Counted from the stretch's first letter, positions 1 through 10,453 are shown. The stretch is 64,000 bases of DNA from Berghia stephanieae (GCA_034508935.3 CM067450.1:2189857-2253856), one strand, 5' to 3'. Numbers and translations are program-made. Notes: generated by a model from the letters alone, not told the origin.

Positions 1-389
1 GTTTTACAAAAATCTATCATTTCCTATAAATCAGTTGTGAAGAAAATGGCTTCAAATGCAGAAAAAACAAAATGTGTTCAAAGGTTTTCCAGTTCTGTGT
101 GTCACTCCGACATTTTGGATTGAAAGCAAAACAAGGGTTTTAACTTTTTGAAAAATATGTGGGAAGAAATGAGGGGTAAAATCATTAGTCCATTTTAGGG
201 TTTTTTTATTTATCTTATGAAAGTTAGTACATACTTTCTTGGATTTTTCTTTTGAAAAAATCTGCTTTTTACGACATGTTTCAGGAGAGATCATTAGATA
301 ATGTAACTAACTTGTTCTTGTTTTGACTCTAGTAGATTTCAGCAATGTGGTTTTAATTTTGCTTTATTTTTTTATTTGTATTTGTTCAG

Positions 390-562
390 GCCTCAGGCAA
401 CGGATCACTTGTCCAAACACGGCATGGCTACAACATTGGATCACACTCCAGATGCACACAACAGTAGAAATGTTGTCGACCTGCCCCCTCCCCCATTGCC
501 TCCTCCAGTACATTCAGCTGTCAACGGCACCTTACTCACATTCAGTCAGCCAGCAAAGGAAG
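390..562 (+). CDS. Internal exon, gene 1 (proline-rich protein, unrecognised)
   Basis: The exon is bounded by a pyrimidine-rich acceptor (ttgttcag, ending at 389) and a strong donor (GTAGGT from 563). It reads on from RPQATDHLSKHG to FSQPAKE and ends one base into a codon. That base plus the first two of the exon at 2363 make GCT (Ala), so the phases agree. The stretch DLPPPPLPPP resembles EVH1- or SH3-binding polyproline ligands; that role is inference. A second acceptor seven bases downstream (after 396) is possible. Upstream exons lie outside the window. No homologous family is recognised. Confidence 0.72.
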
Positions 563-1002
563 GTAGGTTATAGCAAAAGAACTGAACAAGTGTGTATGAA
601 AGGTGCCAACAAAAAATTTTCAAAATTCAAAAAGATATTTACTCAGTGGAGATAGGGCTTTGAATTCAACGTTGTATTTCCCCCACAAAAATAGAGAGAG
701 AAAAAAATGTCATAGTCATTGCTACATCTTGTCTCCAGGATATGGATAGATAAGGGTCTTTCATTGCATTTTTCATACAGTTTTTTATTGCTGCTTATTT
801 TTGTGGGGCATCGTATATTCAGAACTCTTTTCAGTTTTTTTCGATGGAATCTGTCTATATCTTTGCTCTTCAGTTCCGGTCAATGCCCATTTTCCACAGC
901 TATATATAAGCACAGATTTTACAAGGGTTGTGTATAAATTGATTTTAGTGTTTATTTTAATTTTAACTTATTCCTTATAAGTGAAATCGAGATAACGACC
1001 AA

Positions 1003-1260
1003 GATAATCGATGCCTCAGAGGATGAATGATTCCTTGGCAACATCGGTACACCACAAGGAGACAGCTTGACCCTTGTTTTACTTATCATTTACCTAGAAA
1101 ATGCTTTTAAAGATGTATGTAAATCTGTACCTTCGGCCCAATCACGTTTTGAAAACAAACTCCCCAAACTCCCCATGGAAATTGCATATATGCAGACGAC
1201 ATGACTTTATTGACCTCAAACAATTCAGTGTAAAAGACATCCAAAAAGCTTTCAAAAACA
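1003..1260 (+). pseudogene. Degenerate reverse transcriptase fragment, LINE type
   Basis: Translation gives GTPQGDSLTLVLLIIYLENAF, the PQG motif of a reverse transcriptase, and about 30 residues later EIAY followed in another frame by ADDMTLL, the catalytic YADD motif. The fragment is short, flanked by no recognisable ends, and lies in an intron of gene 1. The PQGDSLSP...YLE wording suggests a non-LTR element, but the clade is not assignable by eye. Confidence 0.6.
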
Positions 1261-1973
1261 CCAACTGTACATTAATAAATAAATTATTGTAGATATGGAT
1301 TAGAAAAAAGTTAGTACAAGTAGTAGTAATTAAAAAGGCTGACGTTTATACATTGCGATTTTCAATGAAAGTCACTATGATGATTTCCAAATGGTGCATT
1401 TTTTATGTATTCAGACGACTTCATGTTATATTTTGTTCTTTAATTGCTAGGTAGGATTTTTCTTCTAAAGGTAGGATTTTTCATTCCGAGATTTAGATGG
1501 ACACCCTGCTTACTATTTATATGACCTCTGACATCCTTACAAAATCTGATAGTCTTTTTTCCTCCTTTTGTGGAGTTTATTGGTCAGGAGATGGGTTGGG
1601 AAAAGGTCTGGAATTTTTTTCTGCTGAGGCTGTGGGAACCCTGTACTCAGTTTGACTCATTTTTGATCCTAAGATCTCATAATTTTACAGGCTCTATCGC
1701 TTCAGCTGATATGGCCTCTTGTCATTTTTTTAATGTGGGAAAATAATTGATAGTCATCTTGTGTTGAGTAAGACTTGTCAAAAGTGCCTTACCTGAGGAC
1801 AAAACTTTGGACTAGAATTTTGTGCTCATCGTCATCCATCCAGTCATTGATCGTACTGACTATTGCTTGATTTGGTTACAAGTTGAGATTACCCCTGAGC
1901 TCCCAATGTCACCAACATTTCATGAATTTAATTTTACCACAAATTCCAACACCTGTAAGATTTAATGATTGAG

Positions 1974-2279
1974 CTATTTGGAGATTTTTATACAGCACAA
2001 TATCCGCTAAATGTGCTCAAAGTGCTTTACAATGGGTCCCTGGCCAACGGCAACATTTAACATTAAGGACGGGACATCACACCTGTTAGGCGATATTACA
2101 ATTTTTTTTTGGTCAGAGACAACGCTGTTAACGGCCAGGTACTTATTTTATACCTGAGCACAGTGAGAGAATGTGAGTAAAGAGTCTTCTCCAAGGACTT
2201 AACTATGCGCCGAGCGAGGCTCGAACCCAGGACCTTCCAATCCTAAAACGAGTGTCATACCACTAGACCACACAGTGAT
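1974..2279 (-). mobile_element. SINE-like repeat, family S1 (tRNA-Glu-like head)
   Basis: Read on the minus strand, the head has an A-box-like TGGTCTAGTGG and a B box GGTTCGAGCC. A unique body follows (ctcacattctctcactgtg, gtaatatcgcctaacaggtg). The tail resembles other LINE-linked SINE tails (aagcactttgagcacatttagcggatattgtgc). Eight copies of this family occur in the window, which defines its limits. The tail links it by analogy to a LINE partner, which is not seen here. Confidence 0.8.
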
Positions 2280-2362
2280 AAGGCCAGGTGTGTTTTCTCT
2301 CTGACACGGTAGCATCAGATTAATCCACTTTCTTTTGTGTGTTTTTTTCATTCATTCATCAG

Positions 2363-3320
2363 CTCCAAGTGTCAACTTTTTACCTCAATCAGGACTTCAA
2401 ACAAGTTTCCACCCTCACAACATGAGAGGCCCTCCTCCTCCTCTCCATCCTCCCCATCATCCCCAGTCTTTCATGCCTCAGGAACGAGGTTATCTTCTCC
2501 CTAGAGCTGTGTCTCCCCCATCACCATTGACCCACTACCCATCCTACTCTGGCCCACAACAACAAACAGTTCGACCACACGGCCATCCCCACATCATTGG
2601 ACAACAGCCACAACAGCTCCCCCTGCCTCTGCAATCTCAACAAACTCCTCCTCACGGGCATCTTCATCATCACCATCATCATCTTCATCATTCCCTGACC
2701 TCCACACCGACAACAAGCATCTCTCACAATCATCAACATAATATTCGTTATCCGACTCATACCAGCGGTAACACTGAAAACTTCTCATCGTCTTCAGTAT
2801 CATCATCGACTTTATCGTATTCATCTCCTGCTACCGTTGTCACCATGAGCAGCATTGGACAAGACCAGGGTATAAATTCCTCTTACGGTAACACGGCCAC
2901 GGCCAGAGGAGATAATGGAAGATATTGTGTAGAACGGCCACAGCACCATTTTGGTGAGGGGAGAAAGATAGCTCCAGTGACCTCAGTTTTGTCCCTACCT
3001 TAGAAGCAGAAAGGGTAACTAGTAGTTCTTCTGCATCTCTTTTTGCCTCAACTTCTTCCACCATCATGACCACTTGTACTACATCTACCACTGCTTCTGC
3101 TCTGAGGATGAGTAGCGATCAGGATCTTCATCATCATCATCATCATCATCAGCAGCAACAGCAGCACCATTATCAGCCTCATCATCATCAGCAACAGCAA
3201 CAACACTTAGCCACAAGGATGGCAACTCATTCCTCTGGAGGACCTGACGGTGCATTGCAGTCCTTGACAGAGAGTGGCAATGTCCTGCATCACCATCATC
3301 AGTTGCTGTCAACCCCACAG
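2363..3320 (+). CDS. Large internal exon(s), gene 1: Pro/His/Gln/Ser-rich low-complexity region
   Basis: The acceptor is ttcattcatcag (ending 2362) and the donor is cag|GTAATT (3321). The 5' part reads APSVNFLPQSG, then Pro/His-rich and Gln-rich blocks. The 3' part has a run of seven His, five Gln and mixed His/Gln. The reading frame changes inside: one frame is open until a TAG at 3001-3003, the other from just after a TGA at 2955. Two readings restore it. One is a 50-base intron at 2954-3003 (donor GTGAGG, acceptor ccctaccttag), which joins in phase. The other is one base missing from the G run at 2957-2960. The 3' end is phase 0, matching the exon at 10527. Low-complexity, probably disordered regulatory region; function unknown. 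Confidence 0.7.
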
Positions 3321-4199
3321 GTAATTGTCTTGTATAATTATAGTTGCATTGGTTACAGTTTATACATAGGATAAGGAATTCAGTATTTAAAAAAATAATC
3401 GTTGTTTCGTTTAACTCAACAAAAGATAAATAATTGATGACAACAAATTTTTCTTTCTTTTGGTTCTCCTGAAGTTAAGACTTTTAACATCTCAAATAGT
3501 GAAGATCAAGATCCTTGTAGCATTGCATGGAGAAAAACCACAAAATTCCATCAGGGCATTCAATTCAATTGTATTTAAAGCTATTCATTTCTCATTAGTC
3601 GAATTGATTTCAATTTAGAGTTCGATATCATTGCCATCATATTTGTCTTCCAACGCTTAGTTCTTCAATGCTTAGAGGCAATAACGTTTTACTTTTTGCT
3701 TAATCATACATTTAATGTTTTAGCATATTTGTATGTATTAATAATAATAATAATGATAACAAATGATTCATGTGCATACAACGGGTGGTAAGCCGTTATT
3801 GTTCCATTTGAAGGTGGATTTCCAGCAGGTAGGGTTTGCAGACTTTCTCACTCCAGAATAAATCATTACTTGCTTCAATATTGTCGTTGAAAATACCAAC
3901 TGGTCAATGAATGATGTGTGTATGCATCCCTCTTGATGATAAACATGTAACATTTGACAGGGAATTCATCCTATATTATGTGTACTTTACTTGACATCAA
4001 TTTACTAAACCCTCTCACTTGTATTCATCTTATTCCATTGGCCGCACATCTAACAGTGATGTCCGTATTTAAATATTCACCATATTTCCTATCATCCGCC
4101 CAGTTTGACATTTTTACTCCATCACTTTCCCTTTTTTTTTCATGCAGAATAATTAGACAAAATCGGACAGTATTTTTTATCCCATGGTTTGTCCGACAT

Positions 4200-4652
4200 G
4201 CACTATTGGTTCATCCATCCATTGATCCATCCATCCATCTGTTGGTCCGTCCATCCATTGATCTATCCATCCATCAATCCATCCATCCATCCTTCCATCC
4301 ATCCATCTGTTGGTCCATCCATCCATCGATCCATCCATCAATCCATCCATCCATCCATCCATCTATCCATCCATCAATCAATCCATCCATCCTTCCATCC
4401 ATCCATCTGTTGGTCCATCCATCCATCCATCAATCCATCCATCCATCCATCAATCCATCCATCCATCTATCCATCCATCAATCCATCCATCCATCGATCC
4501 ATCCATCAATCCATCATCAATCCATCCATCCATCAATCCATCCATCCATCCATCCATCCATCCATCAATCCATCCATCAATCCATCCATCAATCCATCCA
4601 TCAATCCATCCATCAATCCATCCATCATTCCATCCATCCATCCTTTGGTCAT
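4200..4652. repeat. (ATCC)n tetranucleotide repeat with ATCA variants
   Basis: About 450 bases of CATC/CCAT units with interspersed atcaatcc and gttggtcc variants. All frames stay open (SIHP on one strand, DGWM on the other), so the long ORFs here are repeat artefacts. It lies in the last intron of gene 1. Confidence 0.95.
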
Positions 4653-5899
4653 GTCCCTTTTACCTTTTCACGAATCCATGTTCACCTTTACATCACTTTG
4701 CTGATTGGGTCGATCGTCATAACATAATAGTGTGAACCATAAGAAGCAGCAACCTTTACATCATATCATTGATTCGCCAACTCATCCTTCACACTATGAT
4801 TATCGCCATCCTTGTTATTATACCATCATCCTTTATCATTGATCACATGACACAATTCTATATTCGTATCATCCAAACTCCAACCAACCATCAATATCAT
4901 CATGGACACCTTTGCTGATTGAGAGTGTGAATTCCTTATTGTGGTAAAATCAGAGCGATTTTGCTTATCAGGATTTGGCTTTCAGGTGTCACATTTTTTT
5001 AAAAATCATTAATTTGAAGGAAATGACCACCACAGGAGGTTATCTATTTATGGATAAAAGAATCTTTCCTGTAGTTCGTCCTCTCTCTTTTTTTTATCTT
5101 ATATTTTTTTTAGTATCAATATCAGTAGAAACAGTACAACTAAAATATTATTGTTTTGGGTTGGTTGATAACAAAAAAGTAACTAAAGAAGGATTGCGAA
5201 ATAGAAAGAATAAATAGTAAATATTTCCAACTAGATGAAATGAAATGGGGTCAACAATAGATGTCTAATGCATGGATGCCAGATTGCCAGTCATGTTAAA
5301 CTTGTACATGATGGCCTGTAGGTCTTTGGGCTTTCATTTGATCTGTATGGGAGATAATAAGTGTGAGATTAGTCTACATGGTTTTTGGATTACTCTGCCC
5401 AAGGCTTGCTGCTAGTTTGATTTTGGAGATGAGCTGATGGCTCCCGTGCTTATTTATATTTCTCACAACACGGAAACCAGAGGTTATTGTTATAGACAGA
5501 AGCTCTCAATTGAGCTTAGATCATTCAATCGTAATTTGGTTCATTCAAAAAAAAAAATAAATAATTGTCTATGCAAGAACTCTGACATGTCTTTCAAAAT
5601 TGACAGTGTCATTTTTTTGTAAGTTATTAATTCAAAATAATGGAATTTGTATGAAGTGTTGTGATCCATACCTCTTAAGCAGTATTAAGTTGGGAGATTG
5701 ACTGGTAATGAGTGGGGAGTTTTTAAAGACTGGGAGCAGTTTGAAAAAAAAAATGCAAAAGAATTCCATTCAATTTGATTTCAGTGGTATCACCATGATT
5801 TATCTTCATTCAAATGGACACGTGGGTTTTATGAAAATGTTAAATTGTTATTTATCAACTTGATAATCGGAGCGTGAAATTGGTAGAAAATAAAATTCC

Positions 5900-5912
5900 T
5901 TTTTCTGACTTA
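5900..5912. repeat. Target-site duplication, left copy
   Basis: TTTTTCTGACTTA is repeated exactly at 10441-10453. The pair brackets the Penelope-like element and defines its ends. Confidence 0.85.
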
Positions 5913-5950
5913 GTAGAAAACGGTAAGGGCTGCCTGAAGCCGGTGATCGT

Positions 5951-6085
5951 AAAATACTAACGAAAGAGTGAAAATGGAAAGGCTTCGTATGGGAACAAAA
6001 CAGACAATGGACGTTTCGGGTACAAACCCTTCGTCAGCACAACAATACATAAATAAACGTGGAAAACAAATAAAATATAATGAAA
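5951..6085 (-). repeat. PLE terminal repeat, 3' copy (inverted)
   Basis: Its 135 bases are the exact reverse complement of 10310-10444. It contains the hammerhead core on the minus strand at 6010-6037, the same strand as the PLE coding region. Confidence 0.92.
6010..6037 (-). ncRNA. Hammerhead ribozyme core, 3' PLE end
   Basis: On the minus strand the order is CTGACGA, a stem II with loop (GGGT-TTGT-ACCC), GAA, then ACGTC. These match the conserved hammerhead core CUGANGA...GAA. ACGT is self-complementary, so stem III can form between two copies, as reported for PLE hammerheads of the short-stem-III type; cleavage would follow the C after ACGT. Stem I (..TTGTG / CATTG..) is weak. Cleavage is not shown here. 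Confidence 0.75.
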
Positions 6086-6245
6086 AATAACTTGTATCGT
6101 CTGTACTCAATGGTGGTTGCAGTATGAATGAAATGTTAGCGTGGCGTGGGTAGAGGATAGGGTGCCCCAGGGGGGTGATCTAATTGATAAGCAAAGGTCA
6201 GCGTCAGGGAACAGAACTTTCCAGACTATAATGGAAGATAAAAGA

Positions 6246-6263
6246 CATATTGGTAGTAGTAGC

Positions 6264-6302
<39 letters not shown>

Positions 6303-6334
6303 TGTAGTTGTAGTAGTAGTAGTAGTAGTGTAGT

Positions 6335-6397
<63 letters not shown>

Positions 6398-6517
6398 GAA
6401 CAGTAGGGGGGGGGGGGGGGTGGAGGGGGCGAGGTGAAAGGGTCACGGCGGAGGTGGGGGGGGGGGGGGGTTTGCTGGATGAGCGAAGGTCGAATCTTCG
6501 CGAAGGAACGATGCGAT

Positions 6518-6598
<81 letters not shown>

Positions 6599-7011
6599 GG
6601 GGGGGGGGGTTTGGTTTGAGGCGGACGGGGGGATGAGGGGAGGGGGGGGGGAGACAAGAAGAAGGGGAATCAGAAGAGAGAGAGAGGGAGGGGAGGAGAG
6701 AAGAGAGGAGAGAGAGGAAGAGAGAGAAGAGAGAAGAGAGAGAGAGAGAAAGGTGAGAGGGAGAGTGAGAGAGGGAGTAGAGAGAGGAGGAAGTGGAGTA
6801 TGGAGGAGAGAGGAGAGAGAAAGGGATGGATGGAGAGGTGAGAGAGGCGAGTAAAGCCGATGATAGCTGGGTTATAATGTATTAATGGATGAAAAAGTGG
6901 ATGATTGGACACATGAGAGAGAGTAGAAGGTAGATGATATGAATCGGTGGATAATAGTAGATAGATAGTAGTAGTAGTAGGTAGTAGAGTTGATAGTTAG
7001 TAGTATGATAA

Positions 7012-7042
<31 letters not shown>

Positions 7043-7088
7043 GAGGTAGTAGTAGTGAGTAGTAGTTAGTAGTAGTGGTAGTAGTATT

Positions 7089-7142
<54 letters not shown>

Positions 7143-7179
7143 CAGTAGTAGTAGTAGTAGTAGTAGGCAGTAGTAGTAA

Positions 7180-7239
<60 letters not shown>

Positions 7240-7295
7240 AAGTAGTAGTAGTAGTAGAAGTAGTAGAAGTAGTAGTAGTAGCAGCAGCAGTAGCT
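6246..7295. repeat. Microsatellite block inside the PLE 3' region
   Basis: The order is (AGT)n at 6254-6398, poly-G runs near 6407 and 6458, an A run of about 68 bases interrupted by one C (6522-6590) followed by G19, GA-rich purine sequence (6660-6850), then a long (AGT)n with AGC variants (6960-7290). Every ORF across it is repeat-driven. Two (AGT)n arrays flank the homopolymer/purine core. Confidence 0.93.
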
Positions 7296-7348
7296 GTAGT
7301 GGCAGAAGTGAGAGCAGCAGTGGTGATGAATATGGGTGACGTTGACAT

Positions 7349-8185
7349 CTAGTGGTGGTCAATCCTGGTGTTGAGTCCGCGTGGAGTCAGCGTTCCCAAC
7401 AACTTGATCAGGTGAGTTTCCCTACGTCGACGGGCGGAAGTGTCCGAATGGCAAAAACTGAGCACACACACACGCACACACTGTACATCGCAGTGGTCTG
7501 GCAGATTGAAGTGTCTGGCCACTGCTGTGTCTGCACAGTTCGATATGTCACGCAAGTGCTGCACGAATCTGTCACCCAGCCTCTTTCCGGTCTCACCAAC
7601 GTAAGCAATCCCACACAGGGAGCACGTAATCGCATAGACTAGATTACGGTCAGTGCAAGTAAACGGCCGCCTGATGTCCCAAATCTTGTCTGGAAAGCTG
7701 ACTCTGTCATACTCCCACAGGTGCCCACAAGTCTTGCATCGGGGTCGCATACACAATCTGGCTTTAGGTCCATCCCTAGGTATGGGTTCCAGGCGGCTTC
7801 TGACAAGGAGATCCCTCAGGTTACGATCCCGTCGATATGCTACCAACGGGGGTTCTGAGAAAACTCTGTGGGTGTCTTCGCCCGCCTGGAGGATCCCATA
7901 GTTCTGCAATAGGATGTTCCTCACTTGATCGGCATGGGGGTGATGCGTGAGGACTAAAATGGGACGCTGTGTCTCCTGCTTCCTGGCATTGCGAGGCCTC
8001 ATTGCTGCTTCTCTCGACACGAGGCTGGCTTTCCGGACAGCCTTAAGCAAAACCCTTTCGGGATATTCCCGTGCCCTAAAAAAATCGAGCATGCGATCAC
8101 GTTGAAGCGCAAATTCATCATCTTCCAGACAGAGTCTCCGCAAGCGGAGTATCTGACTGAATGGGATGGAGTCTTTGCACTTCAC
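7349..8185 (-). CDS. PLE GIY-YIG endonuclease region
   Basis: The 278-residue reading frame overlaps the end of the RT frame by four bases; its first codon is GTG, so a separate start is unlikely and it probably continues the RT protein. KDSIPFSQILRLRRLC (about residues 4-19) is the linker typical of PLEs. Cys145, Cys150, Cys153 and His155 form the known CCHH-like motif. VYAITC...GIAYVGETG (183-200) is the GIY-YIG core, Arg203/Arg206 follow, and Glu256 in RRRRETHLIKLLG is the likely catalytic acid. The terminal PRGLN is also typical. The protein would nick target DNA to prime reverse transcription. Confidence 0.92.
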   Translation of the reverse strand: MKCKDSIPFSQILRLRRLCLEDDEFALQRDRMLDFFRAREYPERVLLKAVRKASLVSREAAMRPRNARKQETQRPILVLTHHPHADQVRNILLQNYGILQAGEDTHRVFSEPPLVAYRRDRNLRDLLVRSRLEPIPRDGPKARLCMRPRCKTCGHLWEYDRVSFPDKIWDIRRPFTCTDRNLVYAITCSLCGIAYVGETGKRLGDRFVQHLRDISNCADTAVARHFNLPDHCDVQCVRVCVLSFCHSDTSARRRRETHLIKLLGTLTPRGLNTRIDHH

Positions 8186-10299
8186 CGGATGGGATGACCG
8201 ATAGAGCAGGTAGCTGTGACTGTCCGTTTCCTTGTAGTGTACAGTGGTCCGTACTCCGTGCTGGTCAATACAGCCTTGATGTCCAAAAAGTTCACCTCAG
8301 AGGTTGAAATCTCATAAGTGTACTCTATGGACGGGTGGAAGGAGTCCATCGCTAGGATGAACCCTTTCAACTGGCTGTGGGTCAATGACGTAATGCCGAA
8401 ACAGTCGTCAATGTACCTTTTGAACAGCTCGGGGGCAGGTCCACTGTACTGATGGAAGAAGGTTTCCTCAATGTAGCCCATGAAGAGGTTAGCATATGAG
8501 GGACCCATCTTGGTGCCCATCGCAACACCTGAGATCTGATGGAAAAATACATCATTGAACTCAAAAGTGTTGAGTGTGAGCACAAGTTCGGTGAGCCTCA
8601 CAATGCTGTTGCTGGAAATCCCTGGTAATGGATGGCGGTCGACGAAATGCCTGATGGCACGCAGTCCGTCAGGATGCGGTATGGATGTGTACAGTGCCTT
8701 CACATCCATGGTGAAAATTAGCCGTGGACGTTCATCCTGGAATCGAATTTCGTCAATGACACCAAGAGCATGGTTAGTGTCCTTGATATACGATGGCAGG
8801 GTGGGAACTATACGTTGAAATACCGCATCGAGGAACTGCGATACCTTCTCAGTGGGGCACGAGATAGCCGACACAATCGGCCTTCCAGGTGGAGTGTCAG
8901 ACAATTCCCGGATCTTGTGTATCTTAGGGAGCATGTAAAAACATGGATTACCTAGGTCGCTGGGGTCGTGTTTAAGGACCTCTGCTCTACTAGGTAATTC
9001 TCCCTGCGATATCAAAGACTGGATTGTCTGGTGGACTCTGGTGTTGTTAGCAAGTGTTGGGTCCGAAGTCACTTTCTCATAAAATATCTGGTCACTCAAT
9101 TGCCTGTGGCCCTCAGCTCTATAGAGCTCAGCGTCCCAAACAACTACGGCCCCTCCTTTATCAGCCGCTTTGATCACTATATCACGACGTGATCTAAGTG
9201 ATCGTACGGCAGCCCATTCAAGACGGGTGAGGTTAGACGTCTTGATAGGTGTGGGTCGTAGTGCCTCTATCTGTCTAAGACAAGTCTGGATAAACAGGTC
9301 GAGTGTAGGGGACTTGCCAGGACTAGGAGTCCAGTTTCTTTTACGTCGTGAGAAAGCGGCAAACGGATCATCAGGGTCATGGTCATAGTCATGGTCACGT
9401 TCATCATCTTTGAAGTGATACTTCAAGCGTAAAATACGCATGAAGCGACGTACATCCGACTCAATGCGGGACTGGTCGGACGTTCTTCGCAGTGGGATGA
9501 ACTTGAGACCTTTCCTTAAGACCGATTCCTCTGCACTGCTCAACTGGATGGTCGGGGGGACAGAAACCACCAGCCGGTGGTTGTTGTGTTTCCTACTGGG
9601 GGGGATAGCTCCAACATTATCCATCACGTGGGTGGGTTCGCTGGTGGGTGGGGTGAATTGATCGCTTCCAGACTGGTCCCCGGCTGTTGGAGGGACTCCC
9701 AAACCACCAATGGTGACTGGCTGGTTATGGGTGCCATTAAGAGCAGTGGGGCCAGAGGAAGGTTCAATGGGTGAATCCACCGATGGGAGTGTTGCCGAAT
9801 GGGAAGGGAGGTTATCGTCAAGATGTGTAATTCTGTTAGGAAAGAGAGCATCTAATTTACTGGTTTTGACATAATTTAAGCATGCATGGTAATGTTGATT
9901 ACATAAATGTATGAATAACCTAATGGCTTTGTAAAGTAAATGATTATGATAAGTACGATGCCTCAAGCATGTGGAGGATGTGTCGATGGTGTGTGTTAAT
10001 TTGGATATCTGTTTGCGAAGGATGTCTGTAGTAAGTCTAAGTCGTTGCATGGCACACTTGGATTCTAATTCCAGAAACTGGGAGAACTGGGATGAGGTTA
10101 GAGAGCCTAAAGAAGGGTGGAAATGTGAAACGAATCCTTTAGGGGCCGTGCGTTTCCTAAGGCAGTACATTAAGAAATTCAAGTGGCTGCTAGCTCGAGT
10201 TTTATAGAGGGTGGCATGGGCGAGAGTGTAGCCTACTTGAGATAGGTGAATAGGGAAAGAGGAAAGAAACGTACGAATGTCCCGTAAGGAAGAGCGCAA
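8182..10299 (-). CDS. PLE reverse transcriptase region
   Basis: The 705-residue frame carries the PLE RT motifs in order: KAADKGGAVVVW (from residue 377), GRPIVSAISCPTEK, FTMDVKALYTSIP (motif A, 529 on), AMGTKMGP (motif B, 593-600), RYIDDCF (motif C, YIDD at 629-632) and EVNFLDI. All expected catalytic aspartates are present. The N-terminal region (SHLNFLMYCLRKRTAPKGF) is the usual PLE leader. The true start is unclear: the listed first codon is TTG, and it lies 11 bases inside the terminal repeat boundary at 10310. The enzyme is related to telomerase RT at family level. Confidence 0.93.
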   Translation of the reverse strand: MRSSLRDIRTFLSSFPIHLSQVGYTLAHATLYKTRASSHLNFLMYCLRKRTAPKGFVSHFHPSLGSLTSSQFSQFLELESKCAMQRLRLTTDILRKQISKLTHTIDTSSTCLRHRTYHNHLLYKAIRLFIHLCNQHYHACLNYVKTSKLDALFPNRITHLDDNLPSHSATLPSVDSPIEPSSGPTALNGTHNQPVTIGGLGVPPTAGDQSGSDQFTPPTSEPTHVMDNVGAIPPSRKHNNHRLVVSVPPTIQLSSAEESVLRKGLKFIPLRRTSDQSRIESDVRRFMRILRLKYHFKDDERDHDYDHDPDDPFAAFSRRKRNWTPSPGKSPTLDLFIQTCLRQIEALRPTPIKTSNLTRLEWAAVRSLRSRRDIVIKAADKGGAVVVWDAELYRAEGHRQLSDQIFYEKVTSDPTLANNTRVHQTIQSLISQGELPSRAEVLKHDPSDLGNPCFYMLPKIHKIRELSDTPPGRPIVSAISCPTEKVSQFLDAVFQRIVPTLPSYIKDTNHALGVIDEIRFQDERPRLIFTMDVKALYTSIPHPDGLRAIRHFVDRHPLPGISSNSIVRLTELVLTLNTFEFNDVFFHQISGVAMGTKMGPSYANLFMGYIEETFFHQYSGPAPELFKRYIDDCFGITSLTHSQLKGFILAMDSFHPSIEYTYEISTSEVNFLDIKAVLTSTEYGPLYTTRKRTVTATCSIGHPIR

Positions 10300-10309
10300 G
10301 AGTTGCTTG

Positions 10310-10444
10310 TTTCATTATATTTTATTTGTTTTCCACGTTTATTTATGTATTGTTGTGCTGACGAAGGGTTTGTACCCGAAACGTCCATTGTCTGTTTTGT
10401 TCCCATACGAAGCCTTTCCATTTTCACTCTTTCGTTAGTATTTT
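10310..10444 (+). repeat. PLE terminal repeat, 5' copy (inverted)
   Basis: This is the exact inverted match of 5951-6085, upstream of the RT region. Inverted as well as direct terminal repeats are known for Penelope elements. Confidence 0.92.
10358..10385 (+). ncRNA. Hammerhead ribozyme core, 5' PLE end
   Basis: The same core as at 6010-6037, here on the plus strand. That is the sense strand of gene 1, so intron RNA of gene 1 could carry it. The CTGACGA / GGGT-ACCC stem / GAA / ACGTC elements are intact. Confidence 0.75.
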
Positions 10445-10453
10445 TCTGACTTA
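10441..10453. repeat. Target-site duplication, right copy
   Basis: TTTTTCTGACTTA is identical to 5900-5912. Confidence 0.85.

Larger units (their letters stand above)
5913..10440 (-). mobile_element. Penelope-like retroelement (PLE), complete with inverted pLTR-like ends
   Basis: The element is 4.5 kb with coding on the minus strand: a reverse transcriptase region (8182-10299) followed by a GIY-YIG endonuclease region (7349-8185), the canonical PLE order. A 135-base repeat is present in inverted orientation at 5951-6085 and 10310-10444, identical base for base (the last four bases of the right copy overlap the target duplication). The 3' side carries 38 further bases (5913-5950) before the 13-base target duplication. 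Each repeat copy holds a hammerhead ribozyme core, as known in PLE terminal repeats. About 1.2 kb between the endonuclease and the 3' repeat is microsatellite. The element lies antisense in the last intron of gene 1. Identical ends and an exact duplication imply recent insertion. RT and endonuclease sit in different frames, whereas PLEs usually have one ORF. Confidence 0.93.

Noticed and set aside
3954-4735. Long SIHPSIHP and DGWMDGW ORFs
   Set aside because: Translation of an (ATCC)n tetranucleotide array.
6204-6657. Poly-Ser, poly-Thr, poly-Tyr and poly-Phe ORFs
   Set aside because: Microsatellite and homopolymer translation.
8382-8955. ORFs on the plus strand opposite the PLE reverse transcriptase
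   Set aside because: Antisense shadows of the RT region with no independent evidence.
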